A DNA stretch of 64,000 nt from Paralithodes platypus (GCA_032716605.1 CM064569.1:14220538-14284537); one strand, 5' to 3'; numbered from the stretch's first letter, positions 11,418-23,150 are shown. Made by a program: numbers and translations. Notes: generated from the letters alone by a model not told the origin.

Positions 11418-11629
11418 TAATGCTAAAGAACACTTACCGGTACTCCCCGTGCGGTAGGAGTAAGTGGTAATAATGCTAAAGAACACTTACCGGTACTCCC
11501 CGTGCGGTAGGAGTAAGTGGTAATAATGCTAAAGAACACTTACCGGTACTCCCCGTGCGGTAGGAGTAAGTGGTAATAATGCTAAAGAACACTTACCGGT
11601 ACTCCCCGTGCGGTAGGAGTAAGTGGTAA
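11418..11629. repeat. Minisatellite, 4 x 53 bp
   Basis: Four identical units beginning TAATGCTAAAGAACACTTAC. Within each unit CACTTAC and GTAAGTG bracket a GC-rich centre with TACCGGTA and CCCCGTGCGG, so every unit can fold into a hairpin. Confidence 0.92.
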
Positions 11630-11683
11630 TAGGATATAATTATAGTTATGTGACTGACGGCTACTGTAGGTGTAACTATATAC

Positions 11684-12045
11684 GTAAGGGGATTTGTTCT
11701 ATTAATTTATATATTCTTTTATTTCTTATTTTCCTCGCTAACCCCCATCAGGCTTAGAAAAAAAAAACTATAATCCCCTTCAAGATAAATGTGTACATTA
11801 TTCGGTAGAAAAATGTCCCGGCCGAAGGCCGATTCCTCTTAAAATTCCAGGCTCGCTATCGCTCGCCAGGAGATAATCGACACCTAAATGGCACGAAAGG
11901 TCTTAACATTGACAACGAAATGGGGCGAAAGGTGTTAATATCGCCAAACTAATGAACCGAACGTCATATAAACTAAAAATAAATGGGTCTTAACACGAGG
12001 GAGAAAAGGGACCAGAAAAAACGACCCATCTCCGCTTAAACCGAG
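11684..12045 (-). mobile_element. Family B element, degraded copy
   Basis: Reads in reverse: GTAAGGGGATTTGTTC, CTCGCTAACCCCCATCAGGC, the core GGCCGAAGGCCGATTCC, TCGCTATCGCTCGCCAGG, then GAGGGAGAAAAGGGACCAGA. The right terminal TTAA is not clear. Confidence 0.75.
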
Positions 12046-12092
12046 ATGATTGATAAGCCGAATATTATGCATAGCCTAATGGCTGATGTGTA

Positions 12093-12146
<54 letters not shown>

Positions 12147-13079
12147 GGGAGGGGGAGGGGGTTAATAAATGTAAGATTTAATAATTATCCATTTATACTG
12201 GGACATAATGATACATAAGTTGAGAATATTGAACATTACAGTATGCTCGGTTAAACAAAATTCAGGTTGATAATAAAAATATGTTTAGCTCGTAGGAACC
12301 AAGGATATGTTTGGTGGACAGGAAAGAAATATATTAGAATGGTCAGGATTATACCGGTAATTCAACACCCTTGGAAATGTTGTTTGGAATGAAAATAAGT
12401 ATATTTAAATGAGTAAATGAAATGATTTAATTTAGACAGGCTTAGAAAGAGATGGAAGAGTATGGTTGGCTTTAGGCAATGCACATTGATATTGAATATA
12501 TTAAGCTATCGGAATTAGAGAACATTAAAAACCAATAAGCATTAAACTATAGCGAGAAAAAACGATAGGATAAAAGGTGAAATACTGTATAGCATTTGTC
12601 ATAGTGTATCTGTTTACATATGTTCCTAAGCTGCATAAAATCGTCTAAATATACGGTAGCTAGAATATTACGTTGACAAACGTTGCTGACACAGATAGGG
12701 TTATCATTCGAATTATGTTTAGTTGTTAGCTACTGGTATTTACAGTGGCTAGTGCAGTCTTGATATTGCTTGTTTCATGGTATAGTACTGTTTACTTATG
12801 GATGTTCTGCTGGCCATATGGTAGACTTCCCAAATTGACTAATTCCCTGAACGTGACGATAGTGCGTTGTTATATGTGCGATTAGTTTTCTTGGGAAATA
12901 GATTAACTTGCTCATGTAGTAATGTACACCTTTTGTGGTTGATTGTGTTCTTATATTTATAAATTATTATTTTGCTTAAGCGTTGTTTCCACATAGCGAT
13001 TTTGATAAGATTTTTGTCTTTTTCCTGTGTTCGTCCAAGTTTTGGTTTGTTTATTTTACAAGTTTTACATTATAATACT

Positions 13080-13082
<3 letters not shown>
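12046..13082. other. AT-rich region with TA/GA microsatellite and a C fragment
   Basis: TA repeats run to (GA)n at 12093-12147. A piece of family C, CTAAGCTGCATAAAATCGTC, lies near 12628. Otherwise no feature. Confidence 0.45.
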
Positions 13083-13160
<78 letters not shown>

Positions 13161-13740
13161 GTACCCTCTCACCCAGTTACCTTCCTACTTACGCACCTAC
13201 CTACCGCCACCTGCCCCTTACGTACCTACCTACCTTCCTACCTATATACCTGTACTGGTCTTCTCTTCGTACCCTACTTCCCACGAACTGTTTCCCCTCC
13301 TCCTCCTAATCCTGCTTCTCTTCTTTCCTCCTCCTCTTCCTCCTCCTCCTCTGTTTTCCTCTTTCTCTTCCTTTCTATTTTCTCTTTCTGTCTATATTCT
13401 TCTTTCCTCATCCTGCTTCTCTTCTTTCCTCCTCCTCTTCCTCCTCCTTTCTATTTTATCTCTCTTCATTTTATTCTTTCCTCCTCCTTTTCCTCGTCCC
13501 CCTCCTCTTTCCCCTTCCTCCTCCTCCTTCTCCTGTTCTCTCTCGTAACTTATACTCTTTTCTGCTTCACCTTTCCATCTTTCTATTTCCTCTTTCTTTC
13601 CATATTCTCTCTTCCTCTTCGTCTTCTTTCCTCCTCCTGCACCTCTTTGTCCTCCTCGTCCTTCCTTCCTCCTTCTCCTTCTTTTTCTTCTGCTTCTCTT
13701 TTTGCTTCCTCCTAATTTTGTGTATATTTCCTCCTATGCT
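13083..13740. repeat. (TC)n tract and long pyrimidine-rich stretch
   Basis: Pure TC at about 13083-13157, then almost 600 bases of C/T-rich sequence (CCTCCTCCTTCC-type). Its 247-aa, 173-aa and 114-aa open frames are low-complexity artefacts. Confidence 0.9.
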
Positions 13741-13983
13741 TTCCTCCTCTGATCGTCTTATTCTCTCCCTCCTCCTTCCTTTCTTTACTCTGTTTGCTTT
13801 GATTCCTGTATTTATAACATCCTTACCTCTCATAATATGTTTCATCTTACCCGTTATACAATTTATATTATCCACCATATATATACATAGACCCACCACA
13901 TACACATACATATATACACCACTGAGAACATACAGGAAAGAGACAAGTCAATGTATATTTGGTAGCTCGAATGTCTCCTGTAG

Positions 13984-13984
<1 letters not shown>

Positions 13985-14038
<54 letters not shown>
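13985..14038. repeat. (TA)n microsatellite
   Basis: Pure TA, followed by TACAGTA, ATACAGTATATACTGTA and TACCGGTA palindromes. Confidence 0.95.
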
Positions 14039-14040
<2 letters not shown>

Positions 14041-14156
14041 TAGAATCGAGTAGATATACAGTATATACTGTAGGTACCGGTATATAAATTATGATACATC
14101 AATATGTTTATATACCGTATTTACCCTCTATTCTGTACTGTTTTCCCACTCACTCT

Positions 14157-14282
<126 letters not shown>

Positions 14283-14462
14283 GATCTCATATTTTCTGTT
14301 TGCTAAAAATAAATAGGTAATGTGTTGTAAAGAAGATGAGGACTGTGTTTGTTTTCTCAGTTTTTTTTTGTCAGGTTGAACTTGTTTGGTCTACTAATGG
14401 AAAGAATTGGAATTAATGTTTGCCCTTTTAAAGACATCTTGGATTTTTGTTGTGGTTTGTTT

Positions 14463-14819
14463 GTTAGTGATACTAGAGCTATTGTGTTATGGTAGCCTAG
14501 CCTCTTTATATGTATGTTAGTGATACTAGAGCTATTGTGTTATGGTAGCCTAGCCTCTTTATATGTATGTTTATATGTATGTTTAAATGTATGTTTGTTA
14601 GTGATACTAGAGCTATTGTGTTATGGTAGCCTAGCCTCTTTATATGTATGTTTATATGTATGTTTATATGTATGTTTATATGTATGTTTTTTAGTGATAC
14701 TAGAGCTATTGTGTTATGGTAGCCTAGCCTCTTTATATGTATGTTTATATGTATGTTTGTTAGTGATACTAGAGCTATTGTGTTATGGTAGCCTAGCCTC
14801 TTTATATGTATGTTTATTT
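14463..14819. repeat. Variable-length minisatellite, 5 units
   Basis: Five copies of TTAGTGATACTAGAGCTATT with GTGTTATGGTAGCCTAGCCT, each followed by a variable number (one to four) of TATATGTATGTT 12-mers. Two levels of tandem repetition. Confidence 0.92.
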
Positions 14820-14859
14820 TGTTTATAAGCAGATATTTGTTATATAGTTGAATTTACTG

Positions 14860-14990
14860 TCTTGATAGCCTAGTGCTTAGTGTGCGGAATTTCGGTGTTA
14901 GTATCCTAGGTTCGAGGCCTTGGAGTACCACATAAATTCATTACTCTCGTTGATTTCACTAGTTAGGTTTATTTGTAAATTAATTGGTGA
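14860..14990 (+). mobile_element. SINE-B copy 1 (tRNA-derived)
   Basis: CTTGATAGCCTAGTGCTTAG is the A-box region and GGTTCGAGGCC the B box, followed by TTGGAGTACCACAT. Copies at 19.95 and 60.2 kb share the whole head. A tRNA-derived SINE, not a tRNA gene. Confidence 0.7.
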
Positions 14991-15012
14991 GTTTGTGAAA
15001 ACAAATATGAGT

Positions 15013-15124
15013 TTATTATGTTTGAGTAGTTACTGTTATACATTATCCATTATTATGTTTGAGTAGTTACTGTTATACATTATCCATTATTATGTTTGAG
15101 TAGTTACTGTTATACATTATCCAT
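15013..15124. repeat. Minisatellite, 3 x 37 bp
   Basis: Three identical units beginning TTATTATGTTTGAGTAGTTA. Confidence 0.92.
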
Positions 15125-15359
15125 TCAGTGACTTACCAGCAAAGCTCATTTAAACCTCTAATATTTTTATTTTGATGACTTGCATTTCTCGGCTTTGGTA
15201 TGTCAGAATCTTGCTTTTTATTTTTATTTTTTTCTTATTCTTGCTAAGCCGGTCGGTGGTACTAGTTGAGGCAAAAAGTGTACAGGTATACGAGTAGTCT
15301 ACCCGTTATTCAAGGAAAAAAATATTGGAGGAATGTACTGGACAGTGCATATCTCTCGC

Positions 15360-16525
15360 TTAAGGGAGTCCACCTCGCTGTTTTTCTCTTTCTCTCCCTC
15401 TCTCTTTGGTTTGTATTTATTCGGCCCCATTCAGTCTACTGTTTTAAGACGTTTACCCTCATCCAGGTGTCAATATTTTTCTGGCGAGCGGTAGCGAGCC
15501 AGCATATATACTGTATATTTTTGTTTTACAGCATGCTAAAGTTGTACATTTTTCGATAGAAAAATGTCTCAGGCGGAGCCGGATCTCTCGCCAGGAAGAA
15601 ATCGACACCTGGATGGGGATAAACGTCTTAAAACAGTTGGCTGAATGAGGACGAATGGATACCTTACCTTTGGATACCTTTGGATGTGTTCGCCGCTCTT
15701 CTAGCGGCACCAAGGAGCGCGACGCCCCTCGTTATGGGTGGTGATTTGGTGCAGTAGACTGTTTGAAGCGACAGCTCGCTCCCTTGCGAGGATGGGCTCG
15801 TCTGGCACTTTTTGCAGTTCGACATCTAGGGCTCTCTTGAAGTTGTCTAACGAGATGTCCCTCATGTCTCTTACTCGCCGTGGGAGTTTGTTGAAGAGAC
15901 GTGGGCCTCTGTGTGATAACCAGCCCTCTCGCAGAAAGCCCATAGCACCCCTGTTATTCATCCGGGGGATTTCGCATTCCCAGCCTCTCCTATCACTGAA
16001 TTTCATGACTATCGGAGTATGTAGGTTTGGTACTAAACCCTCTGCGATTTTCCACGTGTATATTATTAGGTAACGTTCTCTTCTACGTTCCAGTGAGTAC
16101 AGATTCAGTGCTCTTAAACGCTCCCAATAGTGTAGATATTTTATCGAACTTATATGCGAAGTGAAATTTCTTTGTACACTCTCTACGTCATTTATTTCAC
16201 CTGCTTTGTATGGGGATGTTAATACGCTACAGTATTCAAGCCGCGGTAGCACTAGAGATTTGAAGAGCGTTATCATAGGCAATTCACCACGTGTTTTAAA
16301 AGTACGCAGAATCCAACCCGTTAGACGTTTCGCAGCAGCCACTTTGACCTGGTTATGTACTTTGAAACCCATATTTTCAGACATTAATACCCCAAGGTCT
16401 TTCACACTGTCTTTCCGTTCTATTATGTGGGTAGATTCTGTTAAGTAATTTGTAATTTCTTTAACAAGCCAGGGAAAGAGAGAAAAGGAGAGAAAGATTA
16501 GACAAAAACCGGTGACCCCCCTTAA
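15360..16525. mobile_element. Family A foldback element, copy 3, split by LINE-1
   Basis: TTAA at 15360-15363 and 16522-16525. The left part runs to CGAATGGATAC at about 15662. The element resumes at AAGCCAGGGAAAGAG (about 16466) and ends CCGGTGACCCCCCTTAA. The block between is a LINE-1 3' end on the minus strand, so the LINE inserted after A. Confidence 0.85.
15665..16465 (-). pseudogene. LINE-1 3' fragment (reverse transcriptase C-terminal region)
   Basis: 5'-truncated non-LTR retrotransposon. The minus-strand frame is open from 16465 to the stop at about 15701 and includes DLGVLMSENMGF, LPRLEYCSVL, VQRNFTSHI, RGWECEIPRMNNRG and LFNKLPRRVRDM. These are the post-catalytic and C-terminal blocks of CR1/jockey-type reverse transcriptases. 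The tail on this strand is repeated ATCCAAAGGT. Where the 49-kb copy has a stop after ITNY, this copy has Leu, so here the frame is closer to ancestral. Confidence 0.85.
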
Positions 16526-16543
16526 GGCCTTTGTGTGTGTATA

Positions 16544-17033
16544 ATTATGCCCTGGCCGCTCATTAGTGCTTATCTCACCTTCCCTATAGTCTATTATGCC
16601 CTGGCCGCTCATTAGTGCTTATCTCACCTTCCCTATAGTCTATTATGCCCTGGCCGCTCATTAGTGCTTATCTCACCTTCCCTATAGTCTATTATGCCCT
16701 GGCCGCTCATTAGTGCTTATCTCACCTTCCCTATAGTCTATTATGCCCTGGCCGCTCATTAGTGCTTATCTCACCTTCCCTATAGTCTATTATGCCCTGG
16801 CCGCTCATTAGTGCTTATCTCACCTTCCCTATAGTCTATTATGCCCTGGCCGCTCATTAGTGCTTATCTCACCTTCCCTATAGTCTATTATGCCCTGGCC
16901 GCTCATTAGTGCTTATCTCACCTTCCCTATAGTCTATTATGCCCTGGCCGCTCATTAGTGCTTATCTCACCTTCCCTATACTCTATTATGCCCTGGCCGC
17001 TCATTAGTGCTTATCTCACCTTCCCTATAGTCT
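16544..17033. repeat. Minisatellite, 10 x 49 bp
   Basis: Ten nearly perfect units of ATTATGCCCTGGCCGCTCAT with TAGTGCTTATCTCACCTTCC, directly beside the end of family A copy 3. One unit has CTATACTCT in place of CTATAGTCT. Confidence 0.95.
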
Positions 17034-17165
17034 ATTCCTTATAAGTAGGCTGCAAATCTTAACATCTATCTTCTGTCACTCAAAAAGGGCTAGAGCAAAT
17101 GGGCTATACATTTCAACAACCTATTCCCTGGCAGACTCTTCCCAAATGGTAGAAATACTAGCTTG
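17034..17165 (+). repeat. Family K dispersed repeat, copy 1
   Basis: Contains TTATAAGTAGGCTGCAAATC, CTCAAAAAGGGCTAGAGCAA and GACTCTTCCCAAATGGTAGA. The same blocks recur in order at 63.88-64.0 kb. Function unknown. Confidence 0.65.
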
Positions 17166-17374
17166 TTTATTCCAGTCTGTTTTGAGTTATAGTGGTTAAT
17201 GGTTAAGATATTTGGCCTAATTATTGTTAATAGGCCAGTTGATTACTAACAACGTATTTCACTACAATTTCACATTTTATTTATATTGTCTGGCTATGAT
17301 TAGATAACTTACATCAGATTAGGAAGGGCATATGGAAGTCAGAGGATTAATTACGATAGCCGTTACCCTTATAA

Positions 17375-17462
17375 TTCCCACATACCCTTCCGAAACTGTC
17401 TAAAGTCGTCTAGTGATAGCCCGAATAAACTGTCAAAATGCGTCATCATCTCCAAAGGGATA
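17375..17462 (+). repeat. Possible family C half copy
   Basis: CTAAAGTCGTCTAGTGATAG and CGAATAAACTGTCAAAATGC followed by CCAAAGGGATAA resemble the right half of family C. Weak. Confidence 0.3.
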
Positions 17463-17464
17463 AT

Positions 17465-18430
17465 ACCAGTGAAGTAGAGTTAGTCAGAGGATGTTAGTTG
17501 CAGAGTGACTTTGCTGTTGAAATGATTGCAAGTAAAGTAGAGGTAGTCAGAGGATGTTAGTCGGGGGGGTGACTTTACTGATGAAATTATTGCAAGTGAA
17601 GTAGAGTTAGTCAGAGGATGTTAGTTGCAGAGTGACTTTACTGATGAAATGATTGCAAGTAAAGTAGAGTATGTCAGAGGATGTTAATTGCAGAGTTATT
17701 TTACTGATGAAATTATTGCAAGTAAAGTAGAGTTAGTCAGAGGATGTTAGTCGGGGGGTGACTCTACTGTTGAAATTATTACAAGTAAAGTAGAGTTAGT
17801 CAGATGATGTTAGTTGCAGAGTGACTTTACTGTTGAAATTATTGCAAGTAAAGTAGAGTTGAATTTGTGCTGTACCTAGTATCAGTGCATTACCACAAAG
17901 CCCACCGAAATGCCAAAAATATACCCTCATTGTTCCCTGATTAAATAACACTGTATGAATATTCCCATATTCAAAATATGTTACAGGGGGACAATGCCTA
18001 GTGAGTTCACTGCTCAATAGGTGGCGTTCTGAGAGTGAGGGTCTGAGTCTGGAGGGTGAGACGGTGAAGCACTTGAACGAAGCAACCAGCCGCTTCAGAG
18101 ATGGAGCTGCTTCGAGCCATGATAGATGCTTCACATGTCTCACTCCCCAGACTGGAACAAGACCTCACGGGCTTCACCGTGTTGAGCGGTGGAATGTACA
18201 GGCTCTCAGCCTATGCCCGAGAGGGAGTAGTTGGAATATAGAAAACAAAACAAAAAAAAGTCAGAGGATGTTAGTTGCAGGGTGAATTTACTGTTGGAAT
18301 GATTACAAGTAAAGTAGAGTTAGGCAGAGGATGTTAGTCGGGGGGGTGACTTTACTGTTGAAATTATTGCAAGCGAAGTAGAGCTAGTCAGATGATGTTA
18401 GTTGCAGGGTGACTCTACTGTTGAAATGAT
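17465..18430. repeat. Minisatellite of about 65 bp, split by SINE-E
   Basis: Units contain AGTAGAGTTAGTCAGAGGAT, GTTAGTTGCAGAGTGACTTT and ACTGTTGAAATTATTGCAAG; some have GTCGGGGGGGTGAC instead of GTTGCAGAGTGAC, giving two alternating unit types. The array is interrupted at 17862-18258 and resumes in register at GTCAGAGGATGTTAG. Confidence 0.9.
17862..18258 (+). mobile_element. SINE-E copy 1 (5'-truncated)
   Basis: Inserted between GTAGAGTT and GTCAGAGG of the minisatellite. Shares with 22.7-23.15 kb the body GTGCTGTACCTAG, TTCCCTGATTAAATA, ATATTCCCATATTCAAAATA and GGTGGCGTTCTGAGAG, then CTCACTCCCCAGACTGGAAC, AAGACCTCACGGGC and an A-rich tail. The tRNA-like head of the 22.7-kb copy is missing. 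Confidence 0.8.
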
Positions 18431-18489
18431 TGCCTTGCTCACCACCACCACCACCCGCACTCTCCATTTACATACGCAACCAGTTTAGG

Positions 18490-18857
18490 TTAAGGGGGTA
18501 GTGCTTGGTTTTTGGTCTATATATTTATTTATTAATGTATTTTTTAGTGTCCTCCCTAGACCTCCATCAAGCTTAGAATAACACCCACTAGACCCCCTTC
18601 CAAGATAAATTTGTAATTTTTTCGGTAAAAAATTATTTCGGCTGGAGGCCGGTTCCTTCTAAAATTAGAGGCTAGCTATCGCTCGCCAGGAAAATATCGC
18701 ACCTAAAGGGCACGAAAGGTCTTAATATTGACAGAATAAAGTGGCGAAAGATCTCAAAATCGCCAAACTAACGGAACGAACGTCTTAAAGCCTCAAAATG
18801 AATATACTATACATTAGGGAGAAGGGAGTCCATAAAAAGCGAGTACTACCCCATTAA
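18490..18857 (-). mobile_element. Family B element, complete copy
   Basis: TTAA at 18490-18493 and 18854-18857. Imperfect terminal inverted repeats: TTAAGGGGGTAGTGCTTGG at the left, and AAAGCGAGTACTACCCCATT at the right. The core GGCTGGAGGCCGGTTCC and TCGCTATCGCTCGCCAGG are present. Confidence 0.85.
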
Positions 18858-18905
18858 TTCACTCTATCCCTTGGTTAAATGACCTCGCTTAGATGACTTA
18901 CTCTC

Positions 18906-19370
18906 CTGCTGTCAGGTTAAAGGATGGGGGGCTTTAGTTTGTCTGTATGTGTATATGTTTGTGTGTGAGTAGAGTGTGTGTTTCTGGTATGAATGTGTGT
19001 GTGTGTGTGTGTGTGTGTGTGTCAGGTTTAAGGATGGGGGGCTTTAGTTTGTCTGTATGTCTGTCTGCGTGTATGTACTGTATGTGAGTGGGTAGAGTGT
19101 GTGTGTCTGTTCTGTATGTGTGTGTGTGTCTCAGGTTAAAGGATGGGTGGCTTTAGTTTGTCCTGTCTGTCTGTGTATATATGTATATCTGCCTGTGTGT
19201 GAGTAGAGTATGTGTATGTGTGTGTGTGTGTAGAGTGTGTGACTGTTCTGTATGTGCGTGTGTGTATAGTGTGTAACTGTTCTGTATGTATGTGTGTGTG
19301 TGTGTGTGTGTGTGTGAGTAGAGTATATGTCTGTTCTGTGTGTGTGTGTGTGTGTGCTAGTAGGGGTAGG
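18906..19370. repeat. TG-rich higher-order repeat
   Basis: Three units start with CAGGTT(T)AAAGGATGGG and GGCTTTAGTTTGTC (near 18915, 19022, 19131), each ending in a (TG)n run with GAGTAGAGTGTGTG. Open frames here are dinucleotide translations. Confidence 0.88.
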
Positions 19371-19952
19371 ATTTATTGCTATAACCTTTATAATGAACAA
19401 TTATGCAAGCTTCCTGTTATTGGCTGAGTAAATATAATTGCACTGACTAAATTTCATAGCATCAACACATCTATAATGCTTTCAAAGTTTAATTTACAAA
19501 ATAAGAGGTGTCGGCATTAAACATTTACATATATAATTATATACCCCAGTGCTATAATCATGTACTACAATAACTAACTATACAATGATAATGTGATATG
19601 TTTATTCTATGGTCATAATTCATTTACAACCTATCTATATGATATGTGTTGTGGTCTTCATTGCCTTGCCTATTAAGAAATCTTGATATGATCTTTACAT
19701 GCTAAAAAATGAAAAGATACAGTACATATTCCGAATATCATAGTTTTCAATATATTGCAACACCGCAAAATGTTCTTAATATAAATACCGTGCATTATAT
19801 AAGCTATGAAGGCCCGTCAAGATGTAAGTTGTACTCAAAAAGACTGGTCTAAACAAAACTAATAAATATATATACCGGTATATGTAAACTATGTAACCTT
19901 ATAGACCAAACATAATGTTTTCAGTTTCAGTTTCAGAGTTCACCAACCTTTA
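19371..19952. other. AT-rich stretch, nothing recognised
   Basis: One TACCGGTA palindrome near 19873. No gene or repeat family seen. Confidence 0.35.
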
Positions 19953-20085
19953 ACTGTCTTCGTGGTGCGATGTATAAGGTGTTGATTTTCGGTGTGAGCA
20001 TCCTGGGTTCGAGTCCACGGACTGCCACATGTGTTTGTAAATTTCATTAATCGATTTTAGGAGTATGGTTGGTTGTTGGAAGGAA
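19953..20085 (+). mobile_element. SINE-B copy 2 (tRNA-derived)
   Basis: ACTGTCTTCGTGGTGCGATG, TTTCGGTGTGAGCATCCTGG, then B box GGTTCGAGTCC and GACTGCCACATG. Aligns with 60.2 kb along its length. Confidence 0.7.
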
Positions 20086-20250
20086 CATAATAATTAGTTA
20101 TTCCAAAAAGAGCCAGTAGCTAGTTTTTCTATCCGACTCCTTGTCTCACTAAATATGGTCAAATATCTGACTCCTTAGTTGTTCCTCTCATGAACTCATT
20201 GTTTTGGTATTTCCTGTGCATGTTTTTGAGGCTAGATATACATCACAATA

Positions 20251-20251
<1 letters not shown>

Positions 20252-20305
<54 letters not shown>
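20252..20305. repeat. (TA)n microsatellite
   Basis: Pure TA. Confidence 0.95.
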
Positions 20306-20307
<2 letters not shown>

Positions 20308-20383
20308 AACATGGGTTTGATTCGAATGAACAATATGTGTTGTTGTTGGTTTCTTATTTTACACGAGCGCCGAACTGTGGAGG

Positions 20384-20387
<4 letters not shown>

Positions 20388-20427
<40 letters not shown>
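20388..20427. repeat. (TC)n microsatellite
   Basis: Pure TC ending three bases before LINE-3; it was probably the insertion target. Confidence 0.95.
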
Positions 20428-20430
<3 letters not shown>

Positions 20431-20432
<2 letters not shown>

Positions 20433-21319
20433 GGGTTCGGTCATTGGACCGTTCCTGTTTCTCATTTACATTAACGATATTGATGTAGGGGTAAACAACA
20501 CCATTTCCAAATTCGCCGACGATACAAAGATAGGAAATACAGTCCTGACCGAAGAAGATAGAAATGCGTTGCAGTCTGATTTAAACAAGATATCAGAGTG
20601 GTCTGAAAAATGGCAGATGCCCTTCAATGTCGATAAATGTCAGGTGCTGCAGGTTGGTAGCAGAAATATGAAATACAAATACGAAATGAATGGCAAACAA
20701 ATAAAATCCACAACGCTAGTAAAAGACCTAGGGGTACTAATATCTGAAAACCTAAAAAATTCCGACCAATGTATAGCAGCTGCAAATAATGCAAACAGAG
20801 CATTGGACTTTATTGAACGAAATTTTACATATAAACATGAGAACGTAATAGTGCCACTGTTCAAAAGTATGGTGAGGCCCACCTTGAATATGGTGTGCAG
20901 TTCTGGTCACCTTATCTGATAAAGGACATTGTAAGACTCGAGTCAGTGCAGCGTAGAGCGACGAAGATGATACCCTCATTAAGAAATAAACCATATGAAG
21001 AAAGACTTAAACTATTGAATCTGTTCTCATTAAAAAAGAGGAGGTTGAGGGGTCAACTTATTGAGTGTTTTAAGATACTAAAAGGCTTCGACAAAGTCGA
21101 TATAAATGCACTATTCACATTAAACAATAATACTCAAACTCGCAGAAATGGAATTAAATTAAAAACCAAAAAGGCAAACCTAGATGTCACAAAGAGTTTC
21201 TTCACCTACAGTGTGGTGACAGAGTGGAATAAACTACCAGCGAGAGTGGTGGAGAGGGACACAATAAACGCTTTCAAGGGAAGGCTTGACCTCTATTTAG
21301 AGGGGGCTGGGGTGATATG

Positions 21320-21333
<14 letters not shown>
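20431..21333 (+). pseudogene. LINE-3: 5'-truncated reverse transcriptase with one frameshift
   Basis: The frame starts at QGSVIGPFLFLIYINDID, the conserved block before the catalytic site, then ISKFADDTKIGN with both catalytic Asp kept, then FNVDKCQVLQVG and VKDLGVLISENL. Near 20880 a frameshift turns the expected LEYGVQFWSPYL into another frame. The rest reads IVRLESVQRRATKMIPSLRN, PYEERLKLLNLFSLKKRRLR and WNKLPARVV to a stop at 21318. A 15-base poly-A and a TA array follow. Typical jockey/CR1-like C-terminal half. It is dead: no N-terminal part and a broken frame. Confidence 0.88.
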
Positions 21334-21350
<17 letters not shown>

Positions 21351-21373
21351 CAGTATATATATATATATATACA

Positions 21374-21470
<97 letters not shown>

Positions 21471-21476
21471 TATACA

Positions 21477-21541
<65 letters not shown>

Positions 21542-21582
21542 GGTATATATAATTATATATACCGGTATATATATATAGTTTG
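21334..21582. repeat. Long TA-rich palindromic array
   Basis: About 250 bases of TA with interruptions only of the types CAG, G and CCGG (TACAGTA, TATGTA, TACCGGTA). Confidence 0.95.
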
Positions 21583-21640
21583 TAAGGCCAGACTGCCTAG
21601 TAAGGACCTTGAGGTTTGTGTGGTCTGTGTATCTATGTAG
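21583..21640 (-). repeat. Family K fragment
   Basis: GACTGCCTAGTAAGGACCTT and GAGGTTTGTGTGGTCTGTGT are the complement of the block at 63.81-63.86 kb. Confidence 0.55.
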
Positions 21641-21650
21641 CGCTCTCTCG

Positions 21651-21693
<43 letters not shown>
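21641..21693. repeat. (TC)n microsatellite
   Basis: Nearly pure TC with two interruptions. Confidence 0.95.
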
Positions 21694-21698
<5 letters not shown>

Positions 21699-21943
21699 AG
21701 TATAGCCTAGGGGAGGCTGAGGGAGGGGACTAGGGGGGAGGAGGTGAGGCACGTGAAGTAAAGCAGGAACATACAACAGAATGGTAGATTAAAGATGAAG
21801 GACAGTAGTAAGAGAGAGGCAATGTCAAACAACATAGCTTTATAGACATGTTAATATATTTGACGAACTATATGTCTTAGAAGATATAATGGGAAGAGAA
21901 ACACCATGAACAGAACATTTTAAAGAGGAAAACATAAAGTAAT

Positions 21944-21983
21944 ATATATATATATATAATATATGTATATAATATATATACCG

Positions 21984-22017
<34 letters not shown>

Positions 22018-22031
22018 GGTATATATATATA

Positions 22032-22092
<61 letters not shown>

Positions 22093-22119
22093 GTATATAA
22101 TATATATATATATATATAT
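21944..22119. repeat. TA-rich palindromic array
   Basis: TA with symmetric interruptions ATAATATATGTATATAAT at both sides and CCGG or CTG between. It could fold into a long cruciform. Confidence 0.93.
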
Positions 22120-22300
22120 CGCACGTATTAGCACTAGTAGGAAAAATAAGTGTAGACATTGATTGAAAGGAAACTAATGCGTAACAACACGTATATTCAA
22201 ATTTACAATAAAGTATTATTTGGTGACTTGGGAGTAACAGTACGGTACGTCTATATGAGTGAGTTACTAGTGTACGGTACCTACTGTAGGCACACTGTCA

Positions 22301-22667
22301 TTAAGGGGATAGTGGCGGGATTTTTTGTCTATTAATTCATGTATTCATTTATTTTTTTCTTTCCTCGCTAGACCTCCATCAAGCTTAGAAAAACACACCC
22401 TTGACCACCTTTCAAGATAAATTTGTAAATTTTTCGGTAGAAAAAAGTCCCGGCCGAAGGCCGATTCCTCCTAGAATTACAGGCTCGCTATCGCTCATGA
22501 CAAAATCGACACCTAAATTGCACGACAAGTCTTAAAATTGACAACGAAATGGGGCGAAAGGTGTTAAAATCGCCAAAATAATGGGCCAACCGTCTTAAAA
22601 TCTCAAAACTAATGGGGGTAAACACGAGGGAGAAAGGGGTCCAGAAAAGCAAGAACTACCCCCTTAT
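22301..22667 (-). mobile_element. Family B element, copy
   Basis: TTAA at 22301-22304; the other end is CTACCCCCTTAT, so one TTAA has mutated. Has CTCGCTAGACCTCCATCAAG, AAGCTTAGAAAAAC, GGCCGAAGGCCGATTCC and TCGCTATCGCTCATGAC. Confidence 0.85.
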
Positions 22668-23150
22668 AGGGGAGGTGTGGCAGAGTGGTCTTGCCACTGG
22701 ACTGGTACTCCAATGGACCCGGGTTCGAATCCCAATATGTCAATGGGAAGATATTATTGGGATGGTATTTGTGCTGTACCTAGTTTCAGTGCATTACCAC
22801 AGCACACCGAAATGCCAAAACAAATACCCTTATTGTTCCCTGATTAAATAGCACTGTATGAATATTCCCATATTCAAAATATGCTACAGAAGGGCAATGC
22901 CTAGTGAGTTAATTGCTCAATAGGTGGCGTTCTGAGAGTGAGGGTCAAAGCCTGGGGAGTGAGACTGTGAAGCGCGGGGGCAAAGCAACTTCAGAGATGG
23001 AGTTGGGTTCGAGCCGTGAGTGGGTGCTTCGCATGTCTCACTCCCTAGACTGGAACAAGACCTCACGGGCCTCATCGTGTTCAGCGGTAGAGTGTAAAGG
23101 CTATCAGCCTATGCCGAGTTGGAATATAGAAAAGAAAACAAAAAAACCAA
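22668..23150 (+). mobile_element. SINE-E copy 2 with tRNA-like head
   Basis: Starts directly after family B. The head GGGGAGGTGTGGCAGAGTGG and CCCGGGTTCGAATCCC provide A- and B-box-like promoters of a tRNA-derived SINE. The body matches 17862-18258, and the 3' part, CATGTCTCACTCCCTAGACT to TTGGAATATAGAAAAG, also matches 61.8 kb. A-rich tail. Over 450 bp, long for a SINE, so it may be a composite of two. Confidence 0.75.

Noticed and set aside
22668..22740. tRNA gene
   Set aside because: A and B boxes are present, but acceptor and anticodon stems do not pair and the sequence continues into a repeated SINE body. The same reasoning applies to the heads at 3.3, 11.2, 29.1, 40.5 and 46.8 kb.
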